This document shows, in pieces, positions 1-10,366 of a stretch of DNA of 64,000 nt. Made by a program: the position numbers and the translations under genes. Below the pieces are notes generated by a model. It did no database searches. It saw only the letters and a program-made list of their open reading frames with translations, and had not been told where the DNA came from. Location of the stretch: positions 372,001 through 436,000 of the forward strand of contig NZ_CP034550.1 in the NCBI RefSeq assembly GCF_009498035.1. The letters are read 5' to 3'. Each line of letters begins with the position of its first letter. Position 1 is the first letter of the stretch. The stretch is from Saccharothrix syringae. GTDB lineage: Bacteria > Actinomycetota > Actinomycetes > Mycobacteriales > Pseudonocardiaceae.

Positions 1-1
1 C

Positions 2-310
2 GTGGCGGCGACCCGGGTGGTGGGGCTGGTGGCGATCACGCTGCTGGTGGGCGGCTCGGTGGCGGCGTGCGGGCCGATCGCGTTCGTCGGGCTGGTCGTG
101 CCGCACCTGGCGCGGGCGCTGTCCGGGCCCGACCACCGGTGGCTGCTGCCGTTCGCCGCGGTGCTGGGCGCGGCGGTGCTGCTGGCGGCCGACGTGGTGG
201 GCCGGGTGGTGGCGCGGCCCGGTGAGCTGCCGGTGGGCATCGTGATGGCGCTGGTCGGCGCGCCGGTGTTCATCGCCCTGGTGCGGCGGCGGAAGCCGGT
301 GCGGCTGTGA
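2..310 (+). CDS. FecCD-family siderophore ABC permease, C-terminal fragment (cut by window edge)
   Basis: This is the last ~102 residues of an integral-membrane permease that moves ferric-siderophore through the inner membrane; the 5' part lies outside the window, so the GTG at position 2 is only an in-frame codon. Visible are the FecCD signature [15 protein letters not shown] near residue 24, a hydrophobic segment ([19 protein letters not shown]) and the typical tail [21 protein letters not shown]. Its stop overlaps the GTG start of the next permease (GTGA), so the two are translationally coupled. The second permease and an ATPase follow, as in FepDGC-type operons. Family assignment is firm; which siderophore is carried cannot be told. 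Confidence 0.9.
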   Translation: MAATRVVGLVAITLLVGGSVAACGPIAFVGLVVPHLARALSGPDHRWLLPFAAVLGAAVLLAADVVGRVVARPGELPVGIVMALVGAPVFIALVRRRKPVRL

Positions 311-1356
311 CCGCGGTGCGGGTCGGAGCGGTGTCCGGGCGGCTGCGGTGGCGGCCGCTGGTGCTGGTGGTCGCGGGGGCGGCCCTGCTGGCGCTGGTCG
401 CCGGGGTGGCGGTCGGGCTCGGCGACGTGCCGCTGGGGCTCGGGCAGGTCCTGGACGTGCTGCTCGGCGGCGGGACGCGCGGGCAGCGGTTCGTGGTGCT
501 CGACCTGCGCCTGCCCAGGGTGCTGACCGGGGTGCTCGTCGGCGCCGCGCTCGGGGTGGCGGGCGCGGTGTGCCAGGCGATCGCGCGCAACCCGCTGGCC
601 AGCCCGGACGTGCTGGGCGTGACCTGGGGCGCCGGCGCGGGCGCGGTCACCGTGATCACCTTCGCCGGGTCGTTCGGCGCGGTCGGCGGCGCGGTGGCGG
701 GCGTCGCGGTGCCCGCGGCCGCCCTGGCCGGCGGGCTGCTGGCCGGGCTGCTGGTGCACGGGCTGGCGTGGCGGCGCGGCGTCGAGGGCTTCCGGCTGGT
801 GCTGGTCGGCATCGGCGTGTCCGCGGTGGCGGTCAACCTCACCCAGTACCTGCTGACCGTCGGCGACGTGACCGACGCGGCGCGGGCGGTGGTGTGGCTG
901 ACCGGCAGCCTGAACGGGCGCGGCTGGGAGCACGCCGTGCCGGTGGGGCTGGCCCTGGCGGTGCTGCTGCCCGCGGCGCTGTCGGGGACCCGGCTGCTGG
1001 GCGCGTTGCAGTTCGACGACGACACCGCGCGCGGCCTGGGCGTGCGGCTCAACGGCGCGCGGGGGGCGTTGCTGCTGCTGGCGGTCGTGCTGGCGGCGGT
1101 GGCCACGGCCGCGGCCGGGCCGGTGGCGTTCGTGGCCCTGGCGGCGCCGCAGGTCGCGCTGCGCCTGGCCGGCACGGCCACGCCGCCGCTGCTGGGGTCG
1201 GCCGTGGTCGGCGGGCTGCTGGTGGCGGTGTCGGACCTGGTGTCGCGGACCGCGTTCGGCGGGGTCGAGCTGCCGGTCGGCGTGGTGACCGCGGTGCTCG
1301 GCGCGCCCTACCTCATGTACCTGCTCGTCCGCACTCGCCGGGAGGCCCGCGCATGA
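307..1356 (+). CDS. FecCD-family siderophore ABC permease
   Basis: Second permease subunit of a ferric-siderophore importer, 349 aa, the usual length for FepG/FecD-type proteins. About nine hydrophobic segments are visible. The family block [37 protein letters not shown] (residues ~70-106) and the C-terminal [23 protein letters not shown] are characteristic. The GTG start overlaps the upstream permease stop by 3 bases, and the stop overlaps the ATG of the ATPase gene (ATGA), so all three are one translational unit. A ferric-reductase-like gene lies convergently just downstream with an iron-box operator, so iron supply is the likely role. The family is certain; substrate identity is not. Confidence 0.92.
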   Translation: MTAVRVGAVSGRLRWRPLVLVVAGAALLALVAGVAVGLGDVPLGLGQVLDVLLGGGTRGQRFVVLDLRLPRVLTGVLVGAALGVAGAVCQAIARNPLASPDVLGVTWGAGAGAVTVITFAGSFGAVGGAVAGVAVPAAALAGGLLAGLLVHGLAWRRGVEGFRLVLVGIGVSAVAVNLTQYLLTVGDVTDAARAVVWLTGSLNGRGWEHAVPVGLALAVLLPAALSGTRLLGALQFDDDTARGLGVRLNGARGALLLLAVVLAAVATAAAGPVAFVALAAPQVALRLAGTATPPLLGSAVVGGLLVAVSDLVSRTAFGGVELPVGVVTAVLGAPYLMYLLVRTRREARA

Positions 1357-2156
1357 CCGCTGGTTCCGCTGTTCGGCTCCGCGCCGAGTCGCTGTCGGTC
1401 GGCTACGGCGAGCGGCTGGTGGTGTCCGGGCTCGACCTGGACGTGATGTCCGGTTCGGTGACCGCGGTGATCGGGCCCAACGGGTGCGGCAAGTCCACCC
1501 TGCTGCGGGCCCTCGGGCGGCTGCTGCCCGCGCGGTCGGGCGCCGTCCTGCTCGACGGCAGGCGGATCGACCGCACGCCCACCCGCGAGGTGGCCAGGGT
1601 GCTGGCGGTGCTGCCCCAGTCGCCGCAGGCGCCCGAGGGGCTGACCGTGGCCGACCTGGTGGCGCGCGGCAGGCACCCGCACCAGTCCTGGTACCGGCAG
1701 TGGTCGGCGGAGGACGAGGAGGCGGTGGCCGAGGCGCTGGGCATGACCGGCATGGCGGAGTTCGCCGACCGGGCCGTGGACGAGCTGTCCGGCGGGCAGC
1801 GGCAGCGGGCGTGGATCTCGATGGCGCTGGCCCAGGGCACCGACCTGCTGCTGCTCGACGAGCCCACCACCTACCTGGACCTGGCCCACCAGGTCGACGT
1901 GCTGGACCTGGTGCAGCGGTTGAACGCCGAGTTCGGGCGGACCGTGGTGATGGTGCTGCACGACCTGAACCTGGCCGCGCGGTACGCGGACCGGCTGGTG
2001 GCGATGCGGGCCGGCGAGGTCGTGGTGGCCGGCCGGCCGGACGAGGTGCTGACCGAGGCGAACCTGCTGGAGGTGTTCGGCCTGGAGGCGCGCGTGGTCG
2101 TCGACCCGGTCGCGGGCACGCCGCTGGTGGTGCCGATCGGGCACCGGCACCGCTGA
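1353..2156 (+). CDS. Siderophore ABC transporter ATP-binding protein (FepC-type)
   Basis: Cytoplasmic ATPase that drives the preceding two permeases, 267 aa. Walker A GPNGCGKST is at residues 41-49, the signature LSGGQRQR at about 145, Walker B LLLLDEPTT at about 167, and the switch-histidine region VMVLHDLNLAARYADR follows. The order and the HDLNLAARYA stretch are typical of FepC/FhuC proteins. The ATG overlaps the permease stop by 4 bases. It is the last gene of the operon: the next gene is convergent, with its stop 15 bases away. Regulation was probably set upstream of the window; iron control is inferred from the family and the neighbouring iron box. Confidence 0.93.
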   Translation: MTAGSAVRLRAESLSVGYGERLVVSGLDLDVMSGSVTAVIGPNGCGKSTLLRALGRLLPARSGAVLLDGRRIDRTPTREVARVLAVLPQSPQAPEGLTVADLVARGRHPHQSWYRQWSAEDEEAVAEALGMTGMAEFADRAVDELSGGQRQRAWISMALAQGTDLLLLDEPTTYLDLAHQVDVLDLVQRLNAEFGRTVVMVLHDLNLAARYADRLVAMRAGEVVVAGRPDEVLTEANLLEVFGLEARVVVDPVAGTPLVVPIGHRHR

Positions 2157-2171
2157 CGCGGTCGGCCCGGT

Positions 2172-2984
2172 CTAGCAGACGCGGGGGCAGGTGGCGCAGG
2201 CCGCGGCGCCCGGCAGCGCGAAGTGGAAGCAGCAGCTCTCCCGGCGCCGCGTCCAGCCGGTCCCGGTGGCCCGCAGGGTGGAGGCCGAGGTGAACGGCTC
2301 CAGCTTCGCCGGCAGCAGCAGCGTCGAGTCCACCACGCCCGCGGTCTCGTCGCCGCACAGCTGGCCCGCGGTCCACGCGGCGGTGTCCAGCGCGTCCGTC
2401 GCCGCCGCCCACAGCATCCGGCGGCCCAGCCGGACCGTCGAGCCGAACGCGCCGACGAACGCCGCGGCGTGCGCCGCGAACCGGGCCCGCAGGACCGCGG
2501 CCAGGGCGTGCTCGTCGGCGACCACCGTGGCGTCCGGGTGGTCGTTCTCGGGGTCGTCGGGCAGGCACGCGAACTCGTCGGCGAGCAGCGCCACGCCGGT
2601 GGTGTGCGGCCGGCCGTCGTCGGCGACCCTGATCGCCAGGTCGGAAGGCCGAAGCGACGGCACCCGCCGGGCGGTGTGGAACAGCACGCCGCCCATCAGG
2701 CCGACGACGTTGAGGTACCAGCTCATCACGTACCCGGCCGTGGTGCGGTCGGGCGCCTCGCCGTACTGCTCGCGCAGCCACTCGGCCAGCGCCTTGCGCC
2801 ACGCGTCGAACCGCTCGGGCTCGTCGGTGAACTCCGCGCAGGTGGTCCACCCCGACCGGTCGGCCGGGAGGCCGAAGCGCACCTCGAAGCCCTCGGTCAG
2901 GCCCGCGGCCCTGGTCAGGGAGTCGGCCACGGGCGTCGTCGTGGCGTCGCGCGCGGTCACCCTCGCCGGTACGGTCATGTCCAC
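2172..2984 (-). CDS. FhuF-like ferric siderophore reductase (2Fe-2S)
   Basis: Probable cytoplasmic ferric-siderophore reductase, 270 aa. The diagnostic feature is the C-terminal cysteine pattern CC-x10-C-x2-C (CCFHFALPGAAACATC, with one more Cys at the C-terminus), which binds the unusual 2Fe-2S cluster of FhuF-type proteins. The N-terminal ~230 residues have no other catalytic motif, as is normal for the family. FhuF proteins reduce Fe(III)-siderophore so that iron is released after import, which fits the importer ending 15 bp away on the opposite strand. A 19-bp iron box lies 34 bp upstream of the start, so repression by an IdeR/DmdR regulator under iron sufficiency is expected. The start is the first good in-frame ATG; a second Met follows at codon 3. 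Confidence 0.85.
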   Translation of the reverse strand: MDMTVPARVTARDATTTPVADSLTRAAGLTEGFEVRFGLPADRSGWTTCAEFTDEPERFDAWRKALAEWLREQYGEAPDRTTAGYVMSWYLNVVGLMGGVLFHTARRVPSLRPSDLAIRVADDGRPHTTGVALLADEFACLPDDPENDHPDATVVADEHALAAVLRARFAAHAAAFVGAFGSTVRLGRRMLWAAATDALDTAAWTAGQLCGDETAGVVDSTLLLPAKLEPFTSASTLRATGTGWTRRRESCCFHFALPGAAACATCPRVC

Positions 2985-3017
2985 AGGTCCTCGGGGTCCG
3001 GGTCCTACTGGGGTCGT

Positions 3018-3036
3018 TCAGGCTTGCCTAACCTTA
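3018..3036 (-). promoter_or_regulatory. Iron box (IdeR/DmdR operator) of the fhuF-like gene
   Basis: Read on the minus strand the site is TAAGGTTAGGCAAGCCTGA, which agrees with the IdeR/DmdR consensus TTAGGTTAGGCTAACCTAA at 15 of 19 positions. A further TTAGGTT half-site lies just beyond it near 3046-3052. The position, 34 bp before the FhuF-like start codon, suits a promoter-proximal operator. It is oriented away from clpC. Confidence 0.7.
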
Positions 3037-3103
3037 CCCAGGTAAACCTAACTTACGCCTTCGTGGTGACGCCGGTCACTTCGGGCACGCCGAACGGTGG
3101 AAT

Positions 3104-3120
3104 GTTCGCGCTCAGCGGAC
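3104..3120 (+). promoter_or_regulatory. ClgR-like operator upstream of clpC
   Basis: GTTCGC, five bases, then GCGGAC. The Streptomyces ClgR motif is described as GTTCGC-N5-GCG, which this matches exactly. ClgR activates clp genes under protein stress in actinomycetes. The site is about 195 bp before the clpC start. A TACAGT hexamer at 3231-3236 could be a -10 element, but no convincing -35 was found. Confidence 0.55.
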
Positions 3121-3314
3121 ACCGTCCGATCCGTGGAATCTCCCAGGCAGATCACGCGTTGGTACCGATGTCAGAGATCCCCGAAGACGACTGCACGCGT
3201 GCGGGAACTGAGAGTGTCGGGACTGACGACTACAGTGGTCCCACGGTGCCGCGCTCTCCACGGTCTGCCAGTGGTGAGCCCGAGGACCGCCGGCGCAGCA
3301 GTCAGGGAGTGCGA

Positions 3315-5870
<2,556 letters not shown>

Positions 5871-5950
5871 CCCGCCTCGCCCGGCCGGCCTCCCGGGTCG
5901 CCTGACCGCGACCCGGGGTGGCCAGGACGGGGTTTCGAGCACGACCGAGT

Positions 5951-5993
5951 CGACCAGCGCCCCTCCGGGTCCGTCCCGGAGGGGCGCTGGTCG
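5951..5993. terminator. Terminator between clpC and the convergent pcp gene
   Basis: A perfect 19-bp inverted repeat (arms 5951-5969 and 5975-5993, CGACCAGCGCCCCTCCGGG and its complement) with a 5-base loop. It sits in the gap between two convergent genes, so it can serve both. There is no long T-run, as is common in high-GC actinomycetes. Confidence 0.85.
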
Positions 5994-6005
5994 TTCACCG
6001 GGTCC

Positions 6006-6635
6006 TCAGTGCAGCGTGCCGCCGGTCACCGGCAGGTCGACGGCGGTGTCGAGGCTGGTCCGGATGACCAGTTCCAGCGCCCTGGCCGTGGTCTCCACCG
6101 GCAGGCTCGGCGTGTCGTCCGCCACCTGCTCCGGCGCGAAGGGCACGTGCACGAACCCGGCCCGCAACCCCGGGTGCGACGTCGCGACCAGGTGCATCAG
6201 CCCGTAGAACACGTGGTTGCACACGAAGGTCCCCGCCGTGTGCGAAACAGCCGCCGGGATGCCCGCCCCGGTCAGCGCGGCGGTGCAGGCTTTGACCGGC
6301 AGGCCGGTGAAGTACGCCGCCGGGCCGCCGGGGACGACCGGGACGTCCACCGGCTGGTTGCCCGCGTTGTCGGGGATGCGGGCGTCGTCGAGGTTGACGG
6401 CCACGCGCTCCGGGGTGACACCCGCCCGCCCACCGGCCTGGCCGACCGCCACCACCACGTCGTACCGGCGCTCGTCCAGGGCCGCGCGCAGCATCTCCAG
6501 CGACTTGTCGAACACGCACGGCAGTCGCAGGGTGGTCAACGCGTACCCGTCCGGCCGCACGGCCAGCGCCGCGTCCCACGACGGGTTGGTGCGCTGCCCG
6601 TCGAACGGTTCGAAGCCCGTCAGCAAAACCTCCAC
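6006..6635 (-). CDS. pcp: Pyroglutamyl-peptidase I
   Basis: Cytosolic cysteine peptidase (family C15) that removes N-terminal pyroglutamate, 209 aa, as in other Pcp proteins. The starting motif LLTGFEPFDG and the active-site segments are intact: Glu76 (TPERVAVN), Cys139 (SHTAGTFVCN) and His163 (FVHVPF). The start codon is GTG at 6635. The divergent endonuclease-like gene begins only 18 bp away, so the promoters must overlap coding sequence. The 3' end meets the clpC terminator. No operon partner is visible, and the role is probably peptide turnover. Confidence 0.95.
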   Translation of the reverse strand: MEVLLTGFEPFDGQRTNPSWDAALAVRPDGYALTTLRLPCVFDKSLEMLRAALDERRYDVVVAVGQAGGRAGVTPERVAVNLDDARIPDNAGNQPVDVPVVPGGPAAYFTGLPVKACTAALTGAGIPAAVSHTAGTFVCNHVFYGLMHLVATSHPGLRAGFVHVPFAPEQVADDTPSLPVETTARALELVIRTSLDTAVDLPVTGGTLH

Positions 6636-6653
6636 TCGGGCAGACTAGATGTC

Positions 6654-7625
6654 GTGGTCGAAGTCGGTGAACGCCGCTCCAGGCGCAAGGGGACGACGTT
6701 CCTGCTGGTGGTGGCCGCGACCGCGTTCGTGCTCGCCGGGTTCACGCGGTTGCTCGGCGTGGACGGCACGCGCCACATGGTGGCCACGACCGCGCTGACG
6801 CCCTACTTCACCGCCGCCGGCGTCCTGCTGGGCGCGCTCGCGCTGCTGCTGCGCCGGTGGGCGGTGGGCACCGTGACGCTGCTGCTGGCGATGGTCCTGG
6901 TGGCGGCGGTGGCGCCGCGGGCCTTCCCCGACCCGCGGCCGGTGGCCGTGGGGCGCGAGGTGGTGGTCATGTCGTCGAACCTGCTGGTCGGCAGGGCCGA
7001 CGCGGAGGCCCTGGTGGCGGCGGTGCGCCGGTACCGCGTCGACGTGCTGGCCGTGCAGGAGCTGACGCCCGCGATGGTGCGCGACCTGGACCGGGCCGGG
7101 CTGGCGGCGGTGCTGCCCCACCGGCACTTCCTGGCCGAGCCGGGCGGCTCCGGGTCGGGCATCGCGTCCCGCTACCCGCTGGCGCCCCGGGAGCTGACGC
7201 CGCCCGGCACGCTGCGGCAGGCGGCGGCCCTGGTGGACCTGCCCGGCGACGACGTCGAGGTGCTGTCCGTGCACCCGCTGCCGCCCGTGGTGCCCGACGG
7301 GCCGGAGACCTGGCAGCGGGAGATGGCCGGGCTGCCGGAGCGGGACCTCAACGGGCCGGTGCGGGTGCTCGCCGGCGACTTCAACGCGACCCTGGACCAC
7401 GTGGCGCTGCGGCGGCTGCTGAACCACGGCTACGTCGACGCGGCCGACCAGGTCGGGGCCGGGCTGGCGCCCACCTGGCCGGCGGGCGCGCTGTGGCCGC
7501 CGCCGGTCGCCCTCGACCACGTCCTGGTGGACAACCGGTGCCCGGTGGAGACCTTCGACGTCGTCGACGTGCCCGGGTCGGACCACCGGGCGGTCGTCAC
7601 CCGGTTCGTCCTGCCAGCTCGGTGA
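6654..7625 (+). CDS. Membrane-anchored endonuclease/exonuclease/phosphatase-family protein
   Basis: About 323 aa. After a short basic stretch come three hydrophobic segments (residues ~14-32, 45-62 and 68-85), then an extracytoplasmic EEP domain. Family motifs are SSNLLVGRADAEALV, LAVQELTPAMV (metal-binding Glu), VLAGDFNATLDH (Asp/Asn) and the terminal SDHRAVVTRF (catalytic Asp-His). Such membrane-EEP proteins are common in actinomycetes and their substrates are unknown; the fold includes nucleases, phosphatases and sphingomyelinases. GTG 6654 is the most likely start because no other start lies between the divergent pcp start and the first membrane segment. The 3' end overlaps the convergent Sir2 gene by 29 bp. 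Confidence 0.85.
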   Translation: MVEVGERRSRRKGTTFLLVVAATAFVLAGFTRLLGVDGTRHMVATTALTPYFTAAGVLLGALALLLRRWAVGTVTLLLAMVLVAAVAPRAFPDPRPVAVGREVVVMSSNLLVGRADAEALVAAVRRYRVDVLAVQELTPAMVRDLDRAGLAAVLPHRHFLAEPGGSGSGIASRYPLAPRELTPPGTLRQAAALVDLPGDDVEVLSVHPLPPVVPDGPETWQREMAGLPERDLNGPVRVLAGDFNATLDHVALRRLLNHGYVDAADQVGAGLAPTWPAGALWPPPVALDHVLVDNRCPVETFDVVDVPGSDHRAVVTRFVLPAR

Positions 7626-8418
7626 GGGCCCGCGCCGCGCCCATGGCCAGGGACACGCCGCGGCCGTGCCTGATCCCGGGCTCGCGCGGGTTGATCCGGA
7701 CGAGCCTGCCGGTGGCGGCGGAGGCCAGCTCGGCCTGGCGGCGCACCGCGGGCACGGCCGTGCCGGCGCCGATCTCGACGACGACCAGGTCGCGGGCCGC
7801 GCGGCGCCACTCGGCCAGGGCGTCCAGGGCCTGCCGCGAGCGGTGCGGCACCCAGTGCCGGTCGCCGAACATGAGGATGTTCGGCCTGGCCAGGTCGCCG
7901 CAGCGGGGGCAGGCAGGCAGGTCGCCGACGGCCCGCATGGTGGCCGGGTCGACGGTGACCCGGACGTCGTCGGCGGGCCAGGTGTCGTCGGTGCACGGCC
8001 GGGTGCACTGGAGGTGGTGGATCGAGCCGTGGACCTCGGCCACGTCGGCGAGGCCCGCGCGCTGGAACTGGCCGTCGACGTTCGAGGTGAACACGCGGGC
8101 GCCCCAGCGCTTGAGGACGGCGAAGCCCCCGTGCGGCTCGGTGCGCCGGTACAGCTCCAGGCGGTGGCCGTAGAAGCCCCAGGCCAGCGCCGGGTCCCCG
8201 GCGAAGTGGACCGGGTCGGCCAGCTCCTCGAAGCGCAGGCCCAGCCGCCGGTAGGGCGGGTAGGCGCGCCAGAAGCCGCTGGTGCCGCGGAAGTCCGGCA
8301 GGCCCGAGTCCACGCCCATGCCGGCGCCGGCGCACACCAGCACGGCGCCGGCCTCGCCGATCATGGCCGCGGCCCGGTCCAGGGCCGTGGCCGCCTCCAG
8401 GTCGAGGGTGTCAGTCAC
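7597..8418 (-). CDS. Sir2-family NAD-dependent deacetylase
   Basis: Sirtuin-type enzyme, 273 aa. The NAD-binding motif GAGMGVDSGLPDFRG is at residues 31-45, SNVD at 112-115 (usually TQNID), and the catalytic histidine is His130 (EVHGS). Four zinc cysteines are present: Cys138, Cys142, Cys170 and Cys173. It probably removes acyl groups from protein lysines; the SNVD variation leaves ADP-ribosylation or a specialised acyl preference possible. The GTG start lies inside the upstream mhuD-like gene (8-bp overlap), so the two are co-translated. The C-terminus overlaps a convergent gene. Confidence 0.9.
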   Translation of the reverse strand: MTDTLDLEAATALDRAAAMIGEAGAVLVCAGAGMGVDSGLPDFRGTSGFWRAYPPYRRLGLRFEELADPVHFAGDPALAWGFYGHRLELYRRTEPHGGFAVLKRWGARVFTSNVDGQFQRAGLADVAEVHGSIHHLQCTRPCTDDTWPADDVRVTVDPATMRAVGDLPACPRCGDLARPNILMFGDRHWVPHRSRQALDALAEWRRAARDLVVVEIGAGTAVPAVRRQAELASAATGRLVRINPREPGIRHGRGVSLAMGAARALTELAGRTG

Positions 8419-8722
8419 CCTTGGGCCGGGAGCTGAGCACGACCTCGAACTCCAGCAGGTCGGAGCCGGTGCCCACGGGCTTGGCGCGCTCGCCCGAGTG
8501 CGCCTCCCTGCCGCTGCCGCCCAGCCAGTTCCGGAAGTCCTCCTCGGTCTCCCACTGGGTCACCACGAAGTACCGGGTGTCGCCCTTGACCGGCCGGAGC
8601 AGCTGGAAGCCGAGGAAGCCGGGTTGGGAGTCGACCGCACCGAGCCGCGCGGCGAACCGCTTCTCCAGCTCCGGGCCGGAGCCGTCGGGGACGTGGATCG
8701 CGTTGATCTTCACAACCGCCAT
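8411..8722 (-). CDS. mhuD: MhuD-like heme-degrading monooxygenase
   Basis: Small ABM-fold protein, 103 aa. The sequence is close to what I recall of mycobacterial MhuD: MAVVKINAIHVPDGSGPELE and FLGFQLLRPVKGDTRYFVV match almost residue for residue. The MhuD-type residues Asn7, Trp66 and His75 (heme ligand) are all in place. MhuD degrades heme to mycobilin and releases iron without CO, so this protein likely recovers iron from heme in the cytoplasm. It overlaps the Sir2 gene by 8 bp. In mycobacteria the gene lies in the same clpC-mutY neighbourhood, which supports orthology. Iron control is expected, but no iron box was seen directly upstream. Confidence 0.88.
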   Translation of the reverse strand: MAVVKINAIHVPDGSGPELEKRFAARLGAVDSQPGFLGFQLLRPVKGDTRYFVVTQWETEEDFRNWLGGSGREAHSGERAKPVGTGSDLLEFEVVLSSRPKGD

Positions 8723-8780
8723 GCCGACGACGTTACTGGCCCGAGGGGGGTTCCGTCTCGTGGCGGGCCGCCCGGCCGCC

Positions 8781-8828
8781 GAGCACGCACCCGAGCACGC
8801 ACCCGAGCACGCACCCGGTCACGCACCC
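8781..8828. repeat. 12-bp tandem repeat, four copies
   Basis: Three exact copies and one variant of GAGCACGCACCC lie in the gap upstream of mhuD and downstream of the M1 peptidase gene. No spacers occur, so it is not a CRISPR. It may be a simple minisatellite or part of the mhuD promoter region. Confidence 0.9.
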
Positions 8829-8864
8829 GGGCGCGTGACCTGGCCCGTGCCGGTGGTCGGTCCT

Positions 8865-10349
8865 TCAGCGCCGCAGGGAGCCCGGGTACAGGTACTCGTC
8901 GGCCGGCACCCCGTCCCCGCGGAACCAGGCCGCGAAGAAGCCGTCCAGGTCCTGCCCCGAGACCCGCTCCACGTGGGCCTCGAACTCCGGCCAGGACGCG
9001 TTGCCGCCGCGGTGCCCGGCGATCCAGCCCTTCAGCACCTCGTCGAAGTCCTCGTCGCCGATCTGGCGGCGCAGGGCGTGCAGGGCGAGCTGCCCCTTGT
9101 CGTACACGCCGCGGAACTCGTTGCCGCGGCCCATGTCGTAGAGCCTGCGGCCCCAGTACGAGTCGCGGTCGCCGACCCGCTCCAGCTCGCCGAGGTAGCG
9201 GGCGTCGAGGTCGCCGCCCTCCTTCGCCTCGTCCCACAGCCACTGGGCGTAGCTGGCGAAGCACTCGTTCAGGCAGATGTCGGCCCAGCTCTCCAGCGAC
9301 ACCGAGTCGCCGAACCACTGGTGCGCGTTCTCGTGCACCACGGTCTCCAGGTCCGCCCACCCGGCGTAGACCGGCCTGGTCTGGGTCTCCAGCGAGAACC
9401 CGATCTCGTCGGCCAGGAAGATGCCGCCCGCGGCCTCGAACGGGTACGGGCCGAACTCCTCCGCCAGGAACGCCAGGACCTCCGGCAGCCGCCGCTGGTG
9501 GGCGCGGGCGTTCTCGGCGCCGGGCGCGTAGGCGTCGACGACCGGCGTGCCGTCGGGCAGGGTGGAGCGCTCGACCGTCCACCTGTCGATGGCGATGGTG
9601 GTCAGGTAGGTGGCCATGGGGTCCCGGGCGACCCAGCGGAACTCGGTCCGGCCGCCGGTGGTGACGGGGTCCCGCTCCAGCAGGCCGTTGGACATCACCG
9701 ACCAGCCCTCGGGCACGCGCGCGGTCAGCGCGAACGTCGCCTTGTCGCGCGGGGTGTCGTTGGCCGGGAACCAGGTGGTGGCCGAGTGCGGCTCGCCGGC
9801 GGCGAACGCGCCGCCGCCCCGGGAGACCTGCCAGCCGCTGCGCCCCAGGGCCCGGTCCTCCACGACGGTCGGCTCGCCGCCGTACCGCACGGTCGTGGTG
9901 AACTCCTCGCCGCCGACCAGCGGGGACGGGGGCACGATCACCAGTTCGTGGTCGCCTTCCTGGTGGTGGTCCGCGGCCTGGCCCCGCACGTCCACGCCGG
10001 TGACTTGGAGCCGGTAGAGGTCGAGGTTGAACCGGTCGAGGTCGGCGGTGGCCCGGGCGGTGACCGTCGCGACGCCCTCCAGCCGCCGGGTGGCCGGGTC
10101 GTACTCGACGTCGACGTCGTAGGCGAGGACGTCGTAGCCGGTGTTGCCGTCCTCCGGGTAGTACGGGTCGCCCGCGCCCGCACCGCCGTCGCGGCCGGCG
10201 ACCGGCGGCGTGGGCGCGCCCGGCGTCGCGCCGGTGGTCGTCGGGGCCGCCTGTCGCTCGTGCGGCATCTCGGCCACGACGATCCCGGCGACCACCAGCA
10301 CCAGGGTGAGCACGAGCAGGTACGGGCGCGCCTTGGGGCTGATGGCCAT
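8865..10349 (-). CDS. M1-family (gluzincin) metallopeptidase, membrane-anchored or secreted
   Basis: Zinc aminopeptidase of ~494 aa. An uncleaved anchor or signal segment (YLLVLTLVLVVAGIVVA) follows the start and then a Thr/Pro/Gly-rich linker, so the enzyme acts outside the membrane. The zinc site HENAH lies at about residue 339 (VVHENAHQWFGD) with the third ligand Glu 19 residues on (LNECFA). The N-terminal half is the M1 beta-sandwich. ATG 10349 was chosen; a GTG at 10364 is possible. The divergent hydrolase starts at 10367, so almost no intergenic space exists. It is shorter than PepN-type enzymes (~850 aa) and matches the small actinomycete M1 class. The substrate is unknown. Confidence 0.9.
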   Translation of the reverse strand: MAISPKARPYLLVLTLVLVVAGIVVAEMPHERQAAPTTTGATPGAPTPPVAGRDGGAGAGDPYYPEDGNTGYDVLAYDVDVEYDPATRRLEGVATVTARATADLDRFNLDLYRLQVTGVDVRGQAADHHQEGDHELVIVPPSPLVGGEEFTTTVRYGGEPTVVEDRALGRSGWQVSRGGGAFAAGEPHSATTWFPANDTPRDKATFALTARVPEGWSVMSNGLLERDPVTTGGRTEFRWVARDPMATYLTTIAIDRWTVERSTLPDGTPVVDAYAPGAENARAHQRRLPEVLAFLAEEFGPYPFEAAGGIFLADEIGFSLETQTRPVYAGWADLETVVHENAHQWFGDSVSLESWADICLNECFASYAQWLWDEAKEGGDLDARYLGELERVGDRDSYWGRRLYDMGRGNEFRGVYDKGQLALHALRRQIGDEDFDEVLKGWIAGHRGGNASWPEFEAHVERVSGQDLDGFFAAWFRGDGVPADEYLYPGSLRR

Positions 10350-10366
10350 GTCGACATGATGCACGC

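Noticed and set aside
8781..8828. Possible CRISPR array
   Set aside because: Units are only 12 bp and contiguous, with no spacers and no cas genes; it is a plain tandem repeat. The same applies to the other repeats of the window.
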